Below, piece after piece: positions 1-8,885 of a stretch of DNA of 64,000 nucleotides (its first letter is position 1; the number at the start of each line of letters is the position of its first letter). This DNA comes from Actinomycetes bacterium. GTDB taxonomy: Bacteria; Actinomycetota; Acidimicrobiia; Acidimicrobiales; Palsa-688. The translations under genes were made by a program, and so were the position numbers. The notes under the pieces were generated by a model. That model ran no database searches and was not told the origin of the DNA. It was given only the letters and a program-made list of their open reading frames with translations. The stretch covers positions 1 to 64,000 of the forward strand of contig JAKAQB010000002.1 in the NCBI GenBank assembly GCA_021811865.1. The letters run 5' to 3'.

Positions 1-112
1 GGGAGTTGGTAGTTGAGGTGGGTGATTTTGTACAGGTGGGCACATCCGCCGATCGATATTCCCCGACAACGCCCTTTACAACTTCCTCGCAACTTGATAT
101 GCTGCTGACCGC

Positions 113-136
113 GAGTTGATCGGCACCGATCAACTC
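113..136. promoter_or_regulatory. 24-bp palindrome upstream of the cold-shock gene
   Basis: Two perfect 11-base arms, GAGTTGATCGG and CCGATCAACTC, flank a 2-base centre about 70 bases before the cold-shock start. The tight symmetry suits a dimeric repressor operator or a short leader hairpin. The flanking DNA is less GC-rich than the genes around it, as expected of a promoter. No regulator can be assigned. Confidence 0.5.
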
Positions 137-204
137 AGGTTGATGCGAGAACCGTCGGAAACCCGATAGCTCGTACACCACGCGATGGGACTCGACCGGG
201 GACC

Positions 205-411
205 GTGCGGTGGTTCAAGGAGGAGAAGGGCTACGGTCGGATCACCGCAGACGACGGCGAGGTGCTGTTCGTCCACTTCGCCAACATCGTCGCTGACGGC
301 TACCGCTCGCTCCAGCCCGGACAGCGCGTGAGCTTCGTGTGGAATGGGGGCATCCAAGATCATGGTCGTCATCGGGCCGAGCACGTTTGCCCGAAGGCGG
401 ACGAGTGTTAG
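205..411 (+). CDS. Cold-shock domain protein (CspA family)
   Basis: A 68-residue single cold-shock domain, the usual length for a stand-alone CspA protein, expected to bind single-stranded RNA or DNA in the cytoplasm. The RNP1-like motif KGYGRI (about residues 8-13) and RNP2-like VLFVHF (about 20-25) carry the aromatic nucleic-acid-binding residues. The last 20 residues are atypical, so the final strand may have diverged. The GTG start is set by the family N-terminus (MRWF) and a GGGGA just upstream. It is a lone gene with a 24-bp palindrome in its leader. Confidence 0.8.
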   Translation: MRWFKEEKGYGRITADDGEVLFVHFANIVADGYRSLQPGQRVSFVWNGGIQDHGRHRAEHVCPKADEC

Positions 412-747
412 AGCCGGAGCCGCAAGTCCATGGATCGGGGGTGACCAGTACTGGCCGGGTCAGCAGGCTTGCCGCTCGAGTGGTGTTTCCCAGCGGAAGC
501 TGAGAAGGGATCACGGGCATGATCACGGCGCTGGTCACCGTCGTTGGGATGGCTGCCGGAAATGGAGGGTTTTCGGCCGGCATCATTCGGCAGTCTTCCG
601 GCTCGGACTGCTCCAGCTTCCAGGAGCGGGCCGCGGTGAAGGTTCCGGTGGGTTGGCGGCCGGCGAGGAACTGCAGGACGTGGGGCCAGACGCGGGCGTC
701 AACGCAGTTGTTGGCTTGCAGGGGAGACCACCCTGTGACGCCAGGGC
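412..747. other. Intergenic stretch with no supported gene
   Basis: Both strands are open for long stretches, as is normal at this GC content, but no frame has a recognisable domain, a convincing start with ribosome-binding site, or codon use like the neighbours. The stretch separates the cold-shock gene from the convergent LysM anti-sigma gene and may contain the transcription ends of both. Confidence 0.5.
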
Positions 748-2739
748 TCACGGCGTCGTCGGGCCGGGGCCTGGGTCCTGGACGCCGGTGACGCCGATCG
801 AAATGAGGAACCGGGCAAACGCCTTGCCCCCCGCGGTGGGGGTCCCGTCGGGCGCCCCGTTGTACTGGGAGCCCGGTGCGGGTGCGGGGCCGTACGCCGA
901 CGCCCAACCCCACTCGGTCCAGGGGTCACCGGGCAGGGCGGTGGCGATCTGCTCGCCGGCGTGCACGACGGTGCCGGTGGGCAGGAGATTGGTCAGGTGT
1001 TCGGCGACGTAGACGTACAGGCCGGCGTGGGAGCCGCTCGTGAGCCGGTAGGAGATGAAGGCGCCGCCGGGCCACCCGCTGCTCGTGGAGGAGTACGTGA
1101 TCACCCCGTCACCGATGGCCACGACGGGGGAGGGGGCGTTGGGGATCCAGTCCACTCCCTGATCGATGCGGGCGGGCGACCAGTTGCCCTGGGCGAAGGG
1201 GTTGATGTACCCGGAGGTCACGGGCGGCGGTGGGGCCGGGGTGGTGGAGGGTGCCGGTGCCGCCGGTGGTGGTGTTGTGGTGGGTGTAGTTTCTGCAGTG
1301 GTGGCGGAAGCTTCGGTGATGGCGGAAGCTTCGGTGGTGCCCGTCCCGATGGAGCGGTGCGGGACGTCCAGGACCTGGCCGGCGAAGATGAGGTTGGGGT
1401 CGGCGAGGTGGTTGGCGGCGGCCAGGGCGGCGGCGGTGGTCCCCAACCGCTCGGCGATCGAGTCGAGCGTGTCGCCGTCGTGGACCGTGTAGCGGCCCGC
1501 CACCTGGGCGGCGAGGACCAGGGAGCCGGTGCTTGCCGGGGTGGAGGCGGAGGCGGTTGGGGCGGCAGCGGCGCCGCTGACGACGAGGACCTGGCCGGCG
1601 AAGATGAGGTTGGGGTCGGCGAGGTGGTTGGCGGCGGCCAGGGCGGCGGCGGTGGTCCCCAACCGCTCGGCGATCGAGTCGAGCGTGTCGCCGTCGTGGA
1701 CCGTGTAGGTGCTGCCGGAGCCGGCGGCGGCAGGGGACGCGGCCGAGGCAGCGGGGCTCGTGGCGCCCAGGTGGATGACCTCCCCGGCGACGATGACGTT
1801 GGGGTCGGAGATGCCGTTGATCCGGGCCAGGTAGGTGACGGGCACGCCGTAGCGCTGGGCGATCGCCGACAACGTGTCGCCGGTGCGCACGACGTAGGTC
1901 TGCGGCGCCGGTGCCGCCGAGGCGACCTGGGGGGTGAGGAGGATCGTGGCCGTGGCCGTCCCGCCCCCGGCCACGACCACGGTGGTTACCCCGGCTGCGA
2001 GCAGCCGGAGCGATTGTGCCCGGCCCTGGCGTTGCAGGGCCAGGATGCGTCCGAGGACCGATGACTGCTCGACCCCGCTCAGGTCGCCACGCACGAGCCC
2101 GATGGTCGCAACCACCGGGGTGAGCAACCAGCCGGTGAAGTACGACACGACGAAGCGGGTCAGGGCGGTGTTGTCGAGGGCGACGGTGGACGCCTCGGAG
2201 GGATCGACGACGGGTGCCGCCGCCGACGCCTCGATCGGCTCGAGTCCTCGCCACCACACGTCGTCGGCCGGCCGGGCGGCGACCAGCTCGCTTCGGGCCC
2301 TGGTGCGGGTGACGGCGACGATCAGGCCGAGGTAGGTCAAGGCGAGGGCGGCGGCGAAGGCCGCCAGCACCGACAGGGTCCAGCTGTGGGCCTCCACCCC
2401 GGCGACGGCCAGGGCGGCGGTGGCGGCGGACAGCGACAGTAGCGTCCGCCTCCGGCGGACGACGACCGGCACCGGGCGGGACGGGGCGGCGAGGGGCGGG
2501 GTGAGGTGGTGCTCCTCGGCTGAGGCAAGGACCCGGTCGACGAAGCCCGGGCTCGGCTTGACCGGTGCGGTCGAGGCGCTGATCACATCTACGGCGGCGT
2601 TCAAGGCGGCTACCTCCCGTCGGCAGGGGCTACAAGAGTCGAGGTGGGAGACCATCCGTGCCCGCACCGCACCGTCGAGGTCGCCGAGGACGAAGGACAC
2701 CGCCTCGTCCTCGAAGCGCAGGCACGGCTCAGAGTCCAC
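748..2739 (-). CDS. Membrane anti-sigma factor fused to three LysM domains and a degenerate M23-like domain
   Basis: 663 residues. The N-terminus is a zinc-binding anti-sigma domain (HxxxCxxC: His32, Cys36, Cys39). Hydrophobic segments lie near 99-116, 121-143, about 196-215 and 245-268. Three LysM modules follow (about 281-450), then a Thr/Pro-rich linker and a C-terminal M23-like fold. M23 keeps DQGVD, but the first metal His is Arg and the HxH motif is absent, so it is probably not catalytic. LysM 2 and 3 are identical over about 41 residues. The start overlaps the end of the ECF sigma gene by 11 bp, so they are co-transcribed. I infer that it holds the sigma factor at the membrane and senses peptidoglycan outside. 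Confidence 0.8.
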   Translation of the reverse strand: MDSEPCLRFEDEAVSFVLGDLDGAVRARMVSHLDSCSPCRREVAALNAAVDVISASTAPVKPSPGFVDRVLASAEEHHLTPPLAAPSRPVPVVVRRRRTLLSLSAATAALAVAGVEAHSWTLSVLAAFAAALALTYLGLIVAVTRTRARSELVAARPADDVWWRGLEPIEASAAAPVVDPSEASTVALDNTALTRFVVSYFTGWLLTPVVATIGLVRGDLSGVEQSSVLGRILALQRQGRAQSLRLLAAGVTTVVVAGGGTATATILLTPQVASAAPAPQTYVVRTGDTLSAIAQRYGVPVTYLARINGISDPNVIVAGEVIHLGATSPAASAASPAAAGSGSTYTVHDGDTLDSIAERLGTTAAALAAANHLADPNLIFAGQVLVVSGAAAAPTASASTPASTGSLVLAAQVAGRYTVHDGDTLDSIAERLGTTAAALAAANHLADPNLIFAGQVLDVPHRSIGTGTTEASAITEASATTAETTPTTTPPPAAPAPSTTPAPPPPVTSGYINPFAQGNWSPARIDQGVDWIPNAPSPVVAIGDGVITYSSTSSGWPGGAFISYRLTSGSHAGLYVYVAEHLTNLLPTGTVVHAGEQIATALPGDPWTEWGWASAYGPAPAPGSQYNGAPDGTPTAGGKAFARFLISIGVTGVQDPGPGPTTP
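1370..1492 (-). repeat. Copy 1 of a 123-bp direct repeat encoding a LysM module
   Basis: Identical by eye to 1586-1708, with a 216-bp offset inside the anti-sigma/LysM gene. The flanking linkers differ. A perfect match at DNA level points to a recent in-frame duplication or to gene conversion between the two LysM modules. Confidence 0.85.
1586..1708 (-). repeat. Copy 2 of the 123-bp LysM direct repeat
   Basis: Second identical copy, 216 bp from the first and in the same reading frame. The third LysM module, nearest the membrane (coded around 1760-1905), is clearly diverged, so only the two outer modules were homogenised. Confidence 0.85.
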
Positions 2740-3298
2740 GGCGCATCTCCACTTCCAACATGTCCCGCATCCGCATGAGCGCGGCCCGGATCCGGGTCTT
2801 GGCCGTGCCGAGGGGGATGCCTTCCAGCTCGCCGATCTCGGCCGCGCTGCGGCCGGCTACCGCCGCCAGCAGCACCGCTCGTCGCTGCTCCTCGGGCAGG
2901 CGGTCAAGGGCCTGTCGCACCTCGGCGGCGTCGGCCTCGGCCATGAGGCCGTCGTCGGAGTAGGCGGCCATCGACTGCCCGGCCAGCAGATTGGTCAGTG
3001 CGTCGGGGGAGAGGGGCGCCGCCCGGCGGACCCGGGCGGAATCGATGGCCGCGTTGCGGCTGATCGACAACAGCCAGGAGCGGGCGTTGCCCCGGCGGGG
3101 GTCGTAGGTGGGCGCGGCCCTCCAGACCCGCAGGAACGTCTCCTGGGCGATGTCCTCGGCCAGGGCGCGGTCTCCCACGACGTGGTAGGCGACGCCGGTG
3201 ACCGCCGCCGCGTGCCGCCGCACGAACGTGGCGCCCGCCGCCCGGTCACCTGCTGCCATTCCTGCCAGCAGCGCATCGTCCTCCGCCTCCGTACCCAT
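2729..3298 (-). CDS. ECF-type RNA polymerase sigma factor
   Basis: 189 residues, normal for an ECF sigma factor. Region 2 lies at about 25-95, with the -10 recognition segment around NARSWLLSISRNAAIDSAR. Region 4 lies at about 130-185, with the helix-turn-helix around RSAAEIGELEGIPLGTAKTR. An acidic linker joins them. The gene overlaps the downstream LysM anti-sigma gene by 11 bp, the classic sigma/anti-sigma arrangement, so its activity is probably gated by that membrane protein. The regulon is unknown, but the L,D-transpeptidase gene just upstream is a plausible target. Confidence 0.93.
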   Translation of the reverse strand: MGTEAEDDALLAGMAAGDRAAGATFVRRHAAAVTGVAYHVVGDRALAEDIAQETFLRVWRAAPTYDPRRGNARSWLLSISRNAAIDSARVRRAAPLSPDALTNLLAGQSMAAYSDDGLMAEADAAEVRQALDRLPEEQRRAVLLAAVAGRSAAEIGELEGIPLGTAKTRIRAALMRMRDMLEVEMRRGL

Positions 3299-3409
3299 CT
3301 GATGGATGGTACGAGTCGGGATGGCCGCGGGATTGGACGAATTCCGGGGCCGGCGGGGAAGACCCCTGGTCCGGCGTGGGACCCGGTGCGGCCCGGGAGC
3401 GGGCGCCGC

Positions 3410-5173
3410 TCAGTTGGCGACGGTGACGAGGTCGCCGATGGCCAGGTGGTTGAACACCACGTGGGCGGTGGCGATGGGGAGCTCGACGCAGCCGAGGCTC
3501 TGAGGAAAGCCGTAGGACGCCCGCACGAAACCGTGGACGGCGTCGCCACCGTTGAAGTAGTTGATCCAGTACACAGGGTCGTGGTAGTAGGACCCGTTGG
3601 GGTTGTGCCCGCTCATGTAGTTGAACGCGTAGCGCACGTAGATCGGGTACGTGCCGTTGGCGGTGGGGGAGGCGGGGATGCCGGTGTTGGTGGCTGCGGT
3701 CAGGACCACCTTGCCGTTATCCCACAGGGTGAGCGTCTCGGGCAGCGTCTGGGTGACGTAGACGTAGGAGTAGGGGCTGGGGTCGAGCCGGTTGGCGGCG
3801 GCAGCATGGAGCAGGGCATCCCATGTCGACGCGTTGGCCAGCTGTGCCACGGTCAGCGGGTCGACGGCGTAGCCGTCATAGTTGGGCTGGGTGGCGTAGA
3901 AGGTCATCAAGGCGCCCTTGACCAGGATGTTGGCCGACCCGACGGTCCACTGCGCTCGCAGCGTGGCAGGGGTCGACGCCCAGGCCCAGACGAACTTGCC
4001 ACGCAGCGGCCGCGTCATCGCCGCCACCTCCCCGGCGAAGGTGGTCGGCGCCTTGACCCCGGCAGCGGCTACGAAGCGGAGCGGCAGGTAGTGCAGCTGG
4101 GCCAGGATCTGTTCGAGGCGGAGGAGCGACGCCCGTGCGACCGTGAAGCGGTAGCCGGTCGTCGCTGACGCGGCCGCGGCGCCATGTCCATGTATGGTGA
4201 AGCCGTTGACACCCACCGCCTGCACCGGGCGGTCGAAGCCGACGGTGACCGTGGTGCCCGGTCCCCACCCGAAGCCGGTGGGGGTGAACACCAGCGTGTT
4301 GGGCGCCGGCTGCGTCCAGTGACCGGCAACGGCCGGCGTGATGGTGGGCCGGGAGTGGCCGAGGACCTGGGCGACGGGTCGGGCGAAGCTGAGCGTGACC
4401 GGCGCGTTGGACGCGGCGGTCGTCGCGCCGGGGGCGGGGTTGGTGACGGCGACCGGGTCGGCTCCCCGCGTCGAGACGAACCAGGTCACCCTGCTGAGCG
4501 TGGGCGAGAGGCGCTCCCAGCTCCACGGCGCCGCCGCGACCTCCAAGGTGCCCGCCAGCGCCTGCGACGGCACGGCCAGGTCGGCGACTGTCGAAGGTGT
4601 GCCGAGGTGGACCACCTGGGTGCGGCCCCCGCCCAGCCGGTAGGCGACGGCCGTCACGGCATGGGTGAAGGCGACGGGCACGTGCCCCGGCCTCGATGCC
4701 ACCGCGACCGAAGCCGCCAGGGAGGCGCTGGGTGTCCGCACGGTCATCTGGGTCGAGACCGGCTGGCCCAGCAGCCACCGCAGCCACCTCGGCGAGGCGG
4801 CTGTAGCGGAGACGTGGACGCTGCGACCCTGGGCGACATCAGCGGCGGGCACGATCTCCCCGCCGTGGCGGTCCCACGCCACGGGCGTGCCCCCGCTCGT
4901 GATCGCCACCCCCGACAGCTTGGTCCCAAAGCCAGCGAGGCTCACTTGGAAGGTGCCGCTACTCGATGCCGAGAGCGAGATCTTGGGCCGGCCCAGGGTG
5001 GCGGCGAGCGCTATGGCGGCTCCGGCGAGCACGACGACGGCTCCGGTGCCCACGGCGAGGCGCAGGGGCCAGCGCCGGCGATGATGTTGCGCCGTCTCCG
5101 TGGCGGGCTCAGTCCGGTCCGCCGCCGCGGCTGAGCTGAGCCGATGGTGTCCGGTGCTGGTCAGCAGGCCCAC
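3410..5173 (-). CDS. Membrane-anchored L,D-transpeptidase with Ig-like domains
   Basis: 587 residues from the GTG at 5173; a longer form from a TTG at 5257 is possible. A basic N-terminus and one transmembrane segment (about 40-60) precede two or so Ig-like beta domains, a PG-binding-like region and a C-terminal YkuD catalytic domain. The catalytic His is in VHGFVRASYG, and the nucleophile Cys is in the SLGCVELP motif near the C-terminus. The architecture matches actinobacterial Ldt enzymes that make 3-3 crosslinks in peptidoglycan or anchor proteins to it. It lies 111 bp upstream of, and reads toward, the ECF sigma/LysM anti-sigma pair. Confidence 0.88.
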   Translation of the reverse strand: MGLLTSTGHHRLSSAAAADRTEPATETAQHHRRRWPLRLAVGTGAVVVLAGAAIALAATLGRPKISLSASSSGTFQVSLAGFGTKLSGVAITSGGTPVAWDRHGGEIVPAADVAQGRSVHVSATAASPRWLRWLLGQPVSTQMTVRTPSASLAASVAVASRPGHVPVAFTHAVTAVAYRLGGGRTQVVHLGTPSTVADLAVPSQALAGTLEVAAAPWSWERLSPTLSRVTWFVSTRGADPVAVTNPAPGATTAASNAPVTLSFARPVAQVLGHSRPTITPAVAGHWTQPAPNTLVFTPTGFGWGPGTTVTVGFDRPVQAVGVNGFTIHGHGAAAASATTGYRFTVARASLLRLEQILAQLHYLPLRFVAAAGVKAPTTFAGEVAAMTRPLRGKFVWAWASTPATLRAQWTVGSANILVKGALMTFYATQPNYDGYAVDPLTVAQLANASTWDALLHAAAANRLDPSPYSYVYVTQTLPETLTLWDNGKVVLTAATNTGIPASPTANGTYPIYVRYAFNYMSGHNPNGSYYHDPVYWINYFNGGDAVHGFVRASYGFPQSLGCVELPIATAHVVFNHLAIGDLVTVAN

Positions 5174-5263
5174 GTGTGTCCCACCATGTCTAGGAGGTGA
5201 TAGCGCGCTGCGCGAAGGATATGCCCCGCCCCGGGATGGGACTGTTGGAAGCGGCAACCTTTG

Positions 5264-5590
5264 TCATTCCCTAACCTGTCCTACCGCGTGACCCGTCACC
5301 TGTATCGGGCAGGCGACGGCAACGTTGAGTCCAGTTCGCCCACCGTCGCTGGTACCGACCCGCACCTCGCCGTTGGAACCGAAGCTGTCGAGGTACGCCC
5401 GGGTCGCGCCGACCGCTCGGACGTTGCCGGGGACGAACCCTCGGTAGGGCTGGTCGGTCACCTTGCGGAGCGTATCCCCGCTGGCGCGCCCTTCCACGAT
5501 GGCCGTGCCCTGGTGATGGGCGGTCGGTGCGTTGGCACCGGCGCCGAGGACACCGACGAGGAGCGCGGCGGCCATGAACATCACCTTCAC
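5264..5590 (-). CDS. Small secreted protein of unknown function
   Basis: 108 residues from a GTG preceded by GAAGAGG. The N-terminus (VKVMFMAAALLVGVLGAGANA) is a good Sec signal peptide with an ANA-type cleavage site. The mature part is about 87 residues, has a single Cys near its C-terminus and shows no recognised domain. It sits upstream of the L,D-transpeptidase on the same strand with a 90-bp gap, so the two may be co-transcribed. A longer N-terminus to 5653 is open but would bury the signal peptide. Confidence 0.55.
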   Translation of the reverse strand: MKVMFMAAALLVGVLGAGANAPTAHHQGTAIVEGRASGDTLRKVTDQPYRGFVPGNVRAVGATRAYLDSFGSNGEVRVGTSDGGRTGLNVAVACPIQVTGHAVGQVRE

Positions 5591-5782
5591 GTCCTCTTCG
5601 ACGCCCGAACCCCGGCGCGCGTTCCCACCCAGCGATCCTGGCTCTGCGCGCACCCGCGGATCCGCTCGCAGTTGACTCGAGTCCGTCCGAAGCAGGCTGC
5701 GTCCGAAGCAAGCACCGGCCGGGGATGGATGCGGGTGCCCTCACCTGTCACCACCCCTGACCCCTCTGCCGGTACTTGCGCG

Positions 5783-6919
5783 TCAGTCGCCTGGCGTTTG
5801 TGCCGGCTCGAAGACGCAGGTGGGGTCCTCGCCCAAGGGGTCACCGCTTCGGGCGAAGGCCTGGGCCCTCGATCCCCCGCAAGCGTGGCGGAACTGGCAG
5901 CGCCCGCAGCGACCTCGGAGGCGTGCGGGGTCGCGCAGCGCACGGAGCAATGGTGAGGTGGCATAGAGCACCGTGAGCGGCACCTGACGTACGTTGCCCA
6001 CCACGAGCGGAAGGAACCCGCTCGGCTGGACGTCGCCGGTGTGGGAGACGAAGACCACGCCTCGTCCATCACCGACGGAGAGGGGCGAACGTCGCGGCGT
6101 TCCTTCCCCCCCAGCGTGCTCGATCACGAGACGGCGGTACTGGGGCGCCTCGGTGGTCTTCAGCGCGACGGTGGATGCCGAGTCCCTGAGGAACTCGAGG
6201 ACTTCCTCGGTCTGGCGAGCATCGAGGGCACGCAGGCGCTCGCCCCGACCGGTCGGCACGAGGAAGAACACGCTCCAAAGGCTTGCTCCCAGCTCGCCCA
6301 CCAGGCGCAGGATCGACGGGAGCTCCCCGACGGTTTCTTCCGCGACGGTCGTGTTCACCTGCAGTCGCAAGCCGGCTTCGCGGGATGCCCGGCAGCCAGC
6401 GAGCGTCCAGCCCAACGAGCCGGCAACACCGCGGAAGGCGTCGTGGGTGGCCGGGGTCGCCCCGTCGATGGAGAACGACACGCCACCAGCTCCCGCCAGG
6501 CGCAAGGCCGAGAGCTGGGCCAGTGTTGCTCTCGGAGTGCCGGCCGGGGAAACAGACATCCGCAGGCCGGAGGAGGCCCCGTGACGGACGATGTCGATGA
6601 TGTCCGGGCGCTCCAGGGGGTCACCGCCGGTCAGGATCACCATGGGCCGCGGCGGACCGAGGGAGGCAAGGTCGTCGAGGACGCCGAAGACGTCCTCGGT
6701 GCTCAGCTCGGCCGGATCCCGTGAGGGAACTGACTCCGCCCGGCAGTGGCGACACGCCAGCGCACAGGCTCGGGTCAGTTCGAAGAGCACGATCAGCGGC
6801 CGCTTGCCCATGTCGAAGCGGACCTCGCGAACTCCGAGCGGGTGGGGCCGTCCTTGGCCGCCGCTGATCGTTCCGGCCGGCGAGGGACACCCGTCAGCGC
6901 CCGGGAGCAGATCACTCAT
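5783..6919 (-). CDS. Radical SAM/SPASM protein (TIGR04053-like)
   Basis: 378 residues. The radical SAM cluster motif CALACRHC (about residues 46-53) follows the strand LIVLFELTRA. SAM-binding elements (TGGDP) come next, and a Cys-rich C-terminal SPASM-like segment (CGRCQFRHACGGSRAQA, then a late Cys) should bind one or more extra Fe-S clusters. The closest family by pattern is TIGR04053, related to heme-biosynthesis enzymes AhbD/NirJ, but the substrate is not known. The ATG at 6919 has GGAG close upstream. It is divergent from the nitronate monooxygenase-like gene, and the roughly 190-bp region between holds both promoters. Confidence 0.85.
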   Translation of the reverse strand: MSDLLPGADGCPSPAGTISGGQGRPHPLGVREVRFDMGKRPLIVLFELTRACALACRHCRAESVPSRDPAELSTEDVFGVLDDLASLGPPRPMVILTGGDPLERPDIIDIVRHGASSGLRMSVSPAGTPRATLAQLSALRLAGAGGVSFSIDGATPATHDAFRGVAGSLGWTLAGCRASREAGLRLQVNTTVAEETVGELPSILRLVGELGASLWSVFFLVPTGRGERLRALDARQTEEVLEFLRDSASTVALKTTEAPQYRRLVIEHAGGEGTPRRSPLSVGDGRGVVFVSHTGDVQPSGFLPLVVGNVRQVPLTVLYATSPLLRALRDPARLRGRCGRCQFRHACGGSRAQAFARSGDPLGEDPTCVFEPAQTPGD

Positions 6920-7108
6920 TGCTCCGCACACTACGTCAAGCTCACCACTTCTCGTGGGCTGACGGCTGAGAAACCTCACCTATATAGTGGACCGATTGAT
7001 GTTACTCATCTCGGCAATGTTGGCGGAGACATCGATGGTCGATCGAACGGACGTGGCTATTCCTGGCCGGCCCGACCGCGGCCCGCGTCGTCGGACCTGG
7101 GCTGGGCG

Positions 7109-8563
7109 ATGACGCAGTCCGCGCCGAGGGGGCAGCCGGCGATCATCCAAGGCGGCATGGGAGTGGGGGTCTCCGGATGGCGCCTGGCGCGGGCGGTCGC
7201 GTCGCGCGGTCATCTCGGAGTGGTGTCCGGCGTCGGCCTCGACACGCAACTTGCACGGCGTCTCCAGCTGGGTGACCCCGGCGGGCACCTGCGGCGAGGT
7301 CTCGCCCGCTTCCCCTTCACCGGCGTGGCCGAGCAGATCCTGGAGCGTTACTACGTGCCCGGGGGCATCGGCACGCGGCAACCGTTCCGCCCGGTGCCCC
7401 TTGGCTCGCTGCGACCGCCGGCGGCGGCAGTCCAACTCGTCGTCGCCGCCAACTTCGTCGAGGTGTCCCTCGCCAAGGAGGGTCACGGCGGACCGGTGGG
7501 GATCAACTACCTCGAGAAGCTGCAGATGGCGACGCCCGCAGCCGTGTACGGGGCGATGCTCGCCGGCGTCGACTACGTCCTGGTGGGCGCGGGTATCCCC
7601 GCCGAGATTCCCGGGCTGCTCAACAGCTTCGCCGCCGGGCGGTCGGGGAGCGTGACCGTCGGCATGCACGACACCTCCGAGGCGCCGGCCCGGGTCGTCG
7701 TCGACCCGGCCAGGGTGTTCGGCGCCACAGCCGAGATGCCCCGGCCCCGGTTCCTGGCCGTCATCTCCTCGCACATCCTCGCCGGGTATCTGGCCCGAGA
7801 CGACCGAACCCGACCGGACGGCTACGTCGTGGAGGCACCCGAAGCGGGGGGGCACAACGCCCCACCCCGGGGCCCGCTCGTCTTGGACGACGCCGGCGAA
7901 CCGGTCTACGGGCCGCGCGACACAGTGGACTTCGACAGGATCGCTGCCCTCGGCCTGCCGTTCTGGCTCGCCGGGGGCCAGGTCGGCCCGGGCAAGCTCG
8001 ATGACAGCCGCTCTCGCGGGGCCGCCGGCATCCAGGTCGGATCAGCCTTCGCTCTCTGCGATGAGTCCGAGATGGATCCCTCACTCAAGCGGGAGCTGAT
8101 CGACCGCTGGTTCGCCGGCACGCTCCGGATCCGCACCGACACGGTCGCCTCCCCGACCGGCTTCCCCCTGAAGGTGGCGCAGCTACCTGAGACGGTGGGG
8201 GAGCAACCCGTCTACGAGCAGCGCTTTCGCAACTGCGACATCGGGTACCTCCGCGTCCCCTACCGCCAGGCCGATGGCAGGATCGGGTACCGCTGTCCGG
8301 CGGAGCCGATCGGCTCCTACATCCGCAAGGGCGGCGAGGCCGGCGACACCGTCGGGCGCCGCTGCCTCTGCAACGGGTTGATCTCCACGATCGGGCTCGG
8401 GCAGCGCCGCCGGGGTCGTCCGAGCGAGCCCCCCCTGGTCACCATCGGCCAGGACCTCTCCTTCCTCCACCACCTCGCCTCCTCCCCGAGCCGCCGCTAC
8501 AGCGCTGCCGACGTGATCGCCTACCTGCTCTGCCACAGCTTCCGAGCCGCCGCGCAAGGATAG
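7109..8563 (+). CDS. Nitronate monooxygenase / 2-nitropropane dioxygenase-like flavoprotein
   Basis: 484 residues, longer than a standard nitronate monooxygenase (about 320-360). The N-terminus IIQGGMGVGVSGWRLARAV is the FMN-binding start of the NPD TIM barrel. AGVDYVLVGAGIPAEIP and a later EAGGHNAP segment are the usual flavin and substrate elements. A C-terminal extension (about 390-484) contains several Cys. Length and pattern recall the PfaD/FabD-associated branch of the family, so an enoyl-reductase role is also possible. The ATG is set by homology to the family N-terminus; upstream in-frame sequence is the promoter shared with the divergent radical SAM gene. Confidence 0.75.
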   Translation: MTQSAPRGQPAIIQGGMGVGVSGWRLARAVASRGHLGVVSGVGLDTQLARRLQLGDPGGHLRRGLARFPFTGVAEQILERYYVPGGIGTRQPFRPVPLGSLRPPAAAVQLVVAANFVEVSLAKEGHGGPVGINYLEKLQMATPAAVYGAMLAGVDYVLVGAGIPAEIPGLLNSFAAGRSGSVTVGMHDTSEAPARVVVDPARVFGATAEMPRPRFLAVISSHILAGYLARDDRTRPDGYVVEAPEAGGHNAPPRGPLVLDDAGEPVYGPRDTVDFDRIAALGLPFWLAGGQVGPGKLDDSRSRGAAGIQVGSAFALCDESEMDPSLKRELIDRWFAGTLRIRTDTVASPTGFPLKVAQLPETVGEQPVYEQRFRNCDIGYLRVPYRQADGRIGYRCPAEPIGSYIRKGGEAGDTVGRRCLCNGLISTIGLGQRRRGRPSEPPLVTIGQDLSFLHHLASSPSRRYSAADVIAYLLCHSFRAAAQG

Positions 8564-8642
8564 GGAGGGGCGGCTCGCCTGACCTGTTGGCGCTGGCCGG
8601 GTCACCGCACTCCACCGGATCTCGGCGCGAGCCGAGCGCTGG

Positions 8643-8789
8643 TCGACGGCGTCGTGGCCGTCGCCGGGTCGCTGCGTGTCGGGTCGTGGGTGGATGTCGT
8701 TGTCACGGGGGCGACAGGGCCTGACGTCGAGGCTGTGGCGGTCGCCGCCGGGGCGGGGGTGGGCTGGTGGCCCAGCGGGCGGGGGGCCG
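8643..8789 (+). repeat. Diverged copy of the rimO 3' end and pgsA start
   Basis: Matches 11653-11799 with only a handful of mismatches over 147 bp. The overlapping rimO stop and pgsA start (TGATGG at the original) read TGGTGG here, so both signals are lost. It has the same orientation as the original, about 3.0 kb upstream of it. Confidence 0.85.
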
Positions 8790-8794
8790 GCGGG

Positions 8795-8885
8795 TGGGGG
8801 TCGGTGCATTCGAGGCTGTTTCCGGGCTTGGATCCCCCGAGGTGCGCCGGGTGCACCGAGGTGCGGCCACGGTGCCGCCGTCTCA
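8795..8885 (+). repeat. Copy of the repeat that follows pgsA
   Basis: Matches 12424-12514 with two mismatches over 91 bp. It abuts the rimO/pgsA copy, so the pair reproduces the rimO-pgsA locus with about 620 bp, nearly all of pgsA, removed. Both junctions lie in GGCGGG-rich sequence. Confidence 0.85.

Noticed and set aside
961..2335. Long plus-strand frames opposite the LysM anti-sigma gene
   Set aside because: Gly/Val-rich mirror of the real gene, without any domain or start signal.
5783..6979. Longer start for the radical SAM protein
   Set aside because: The extra 20 residues lie in the shared promoter region and the ATG at 6919 has the better ribosome-binding site.
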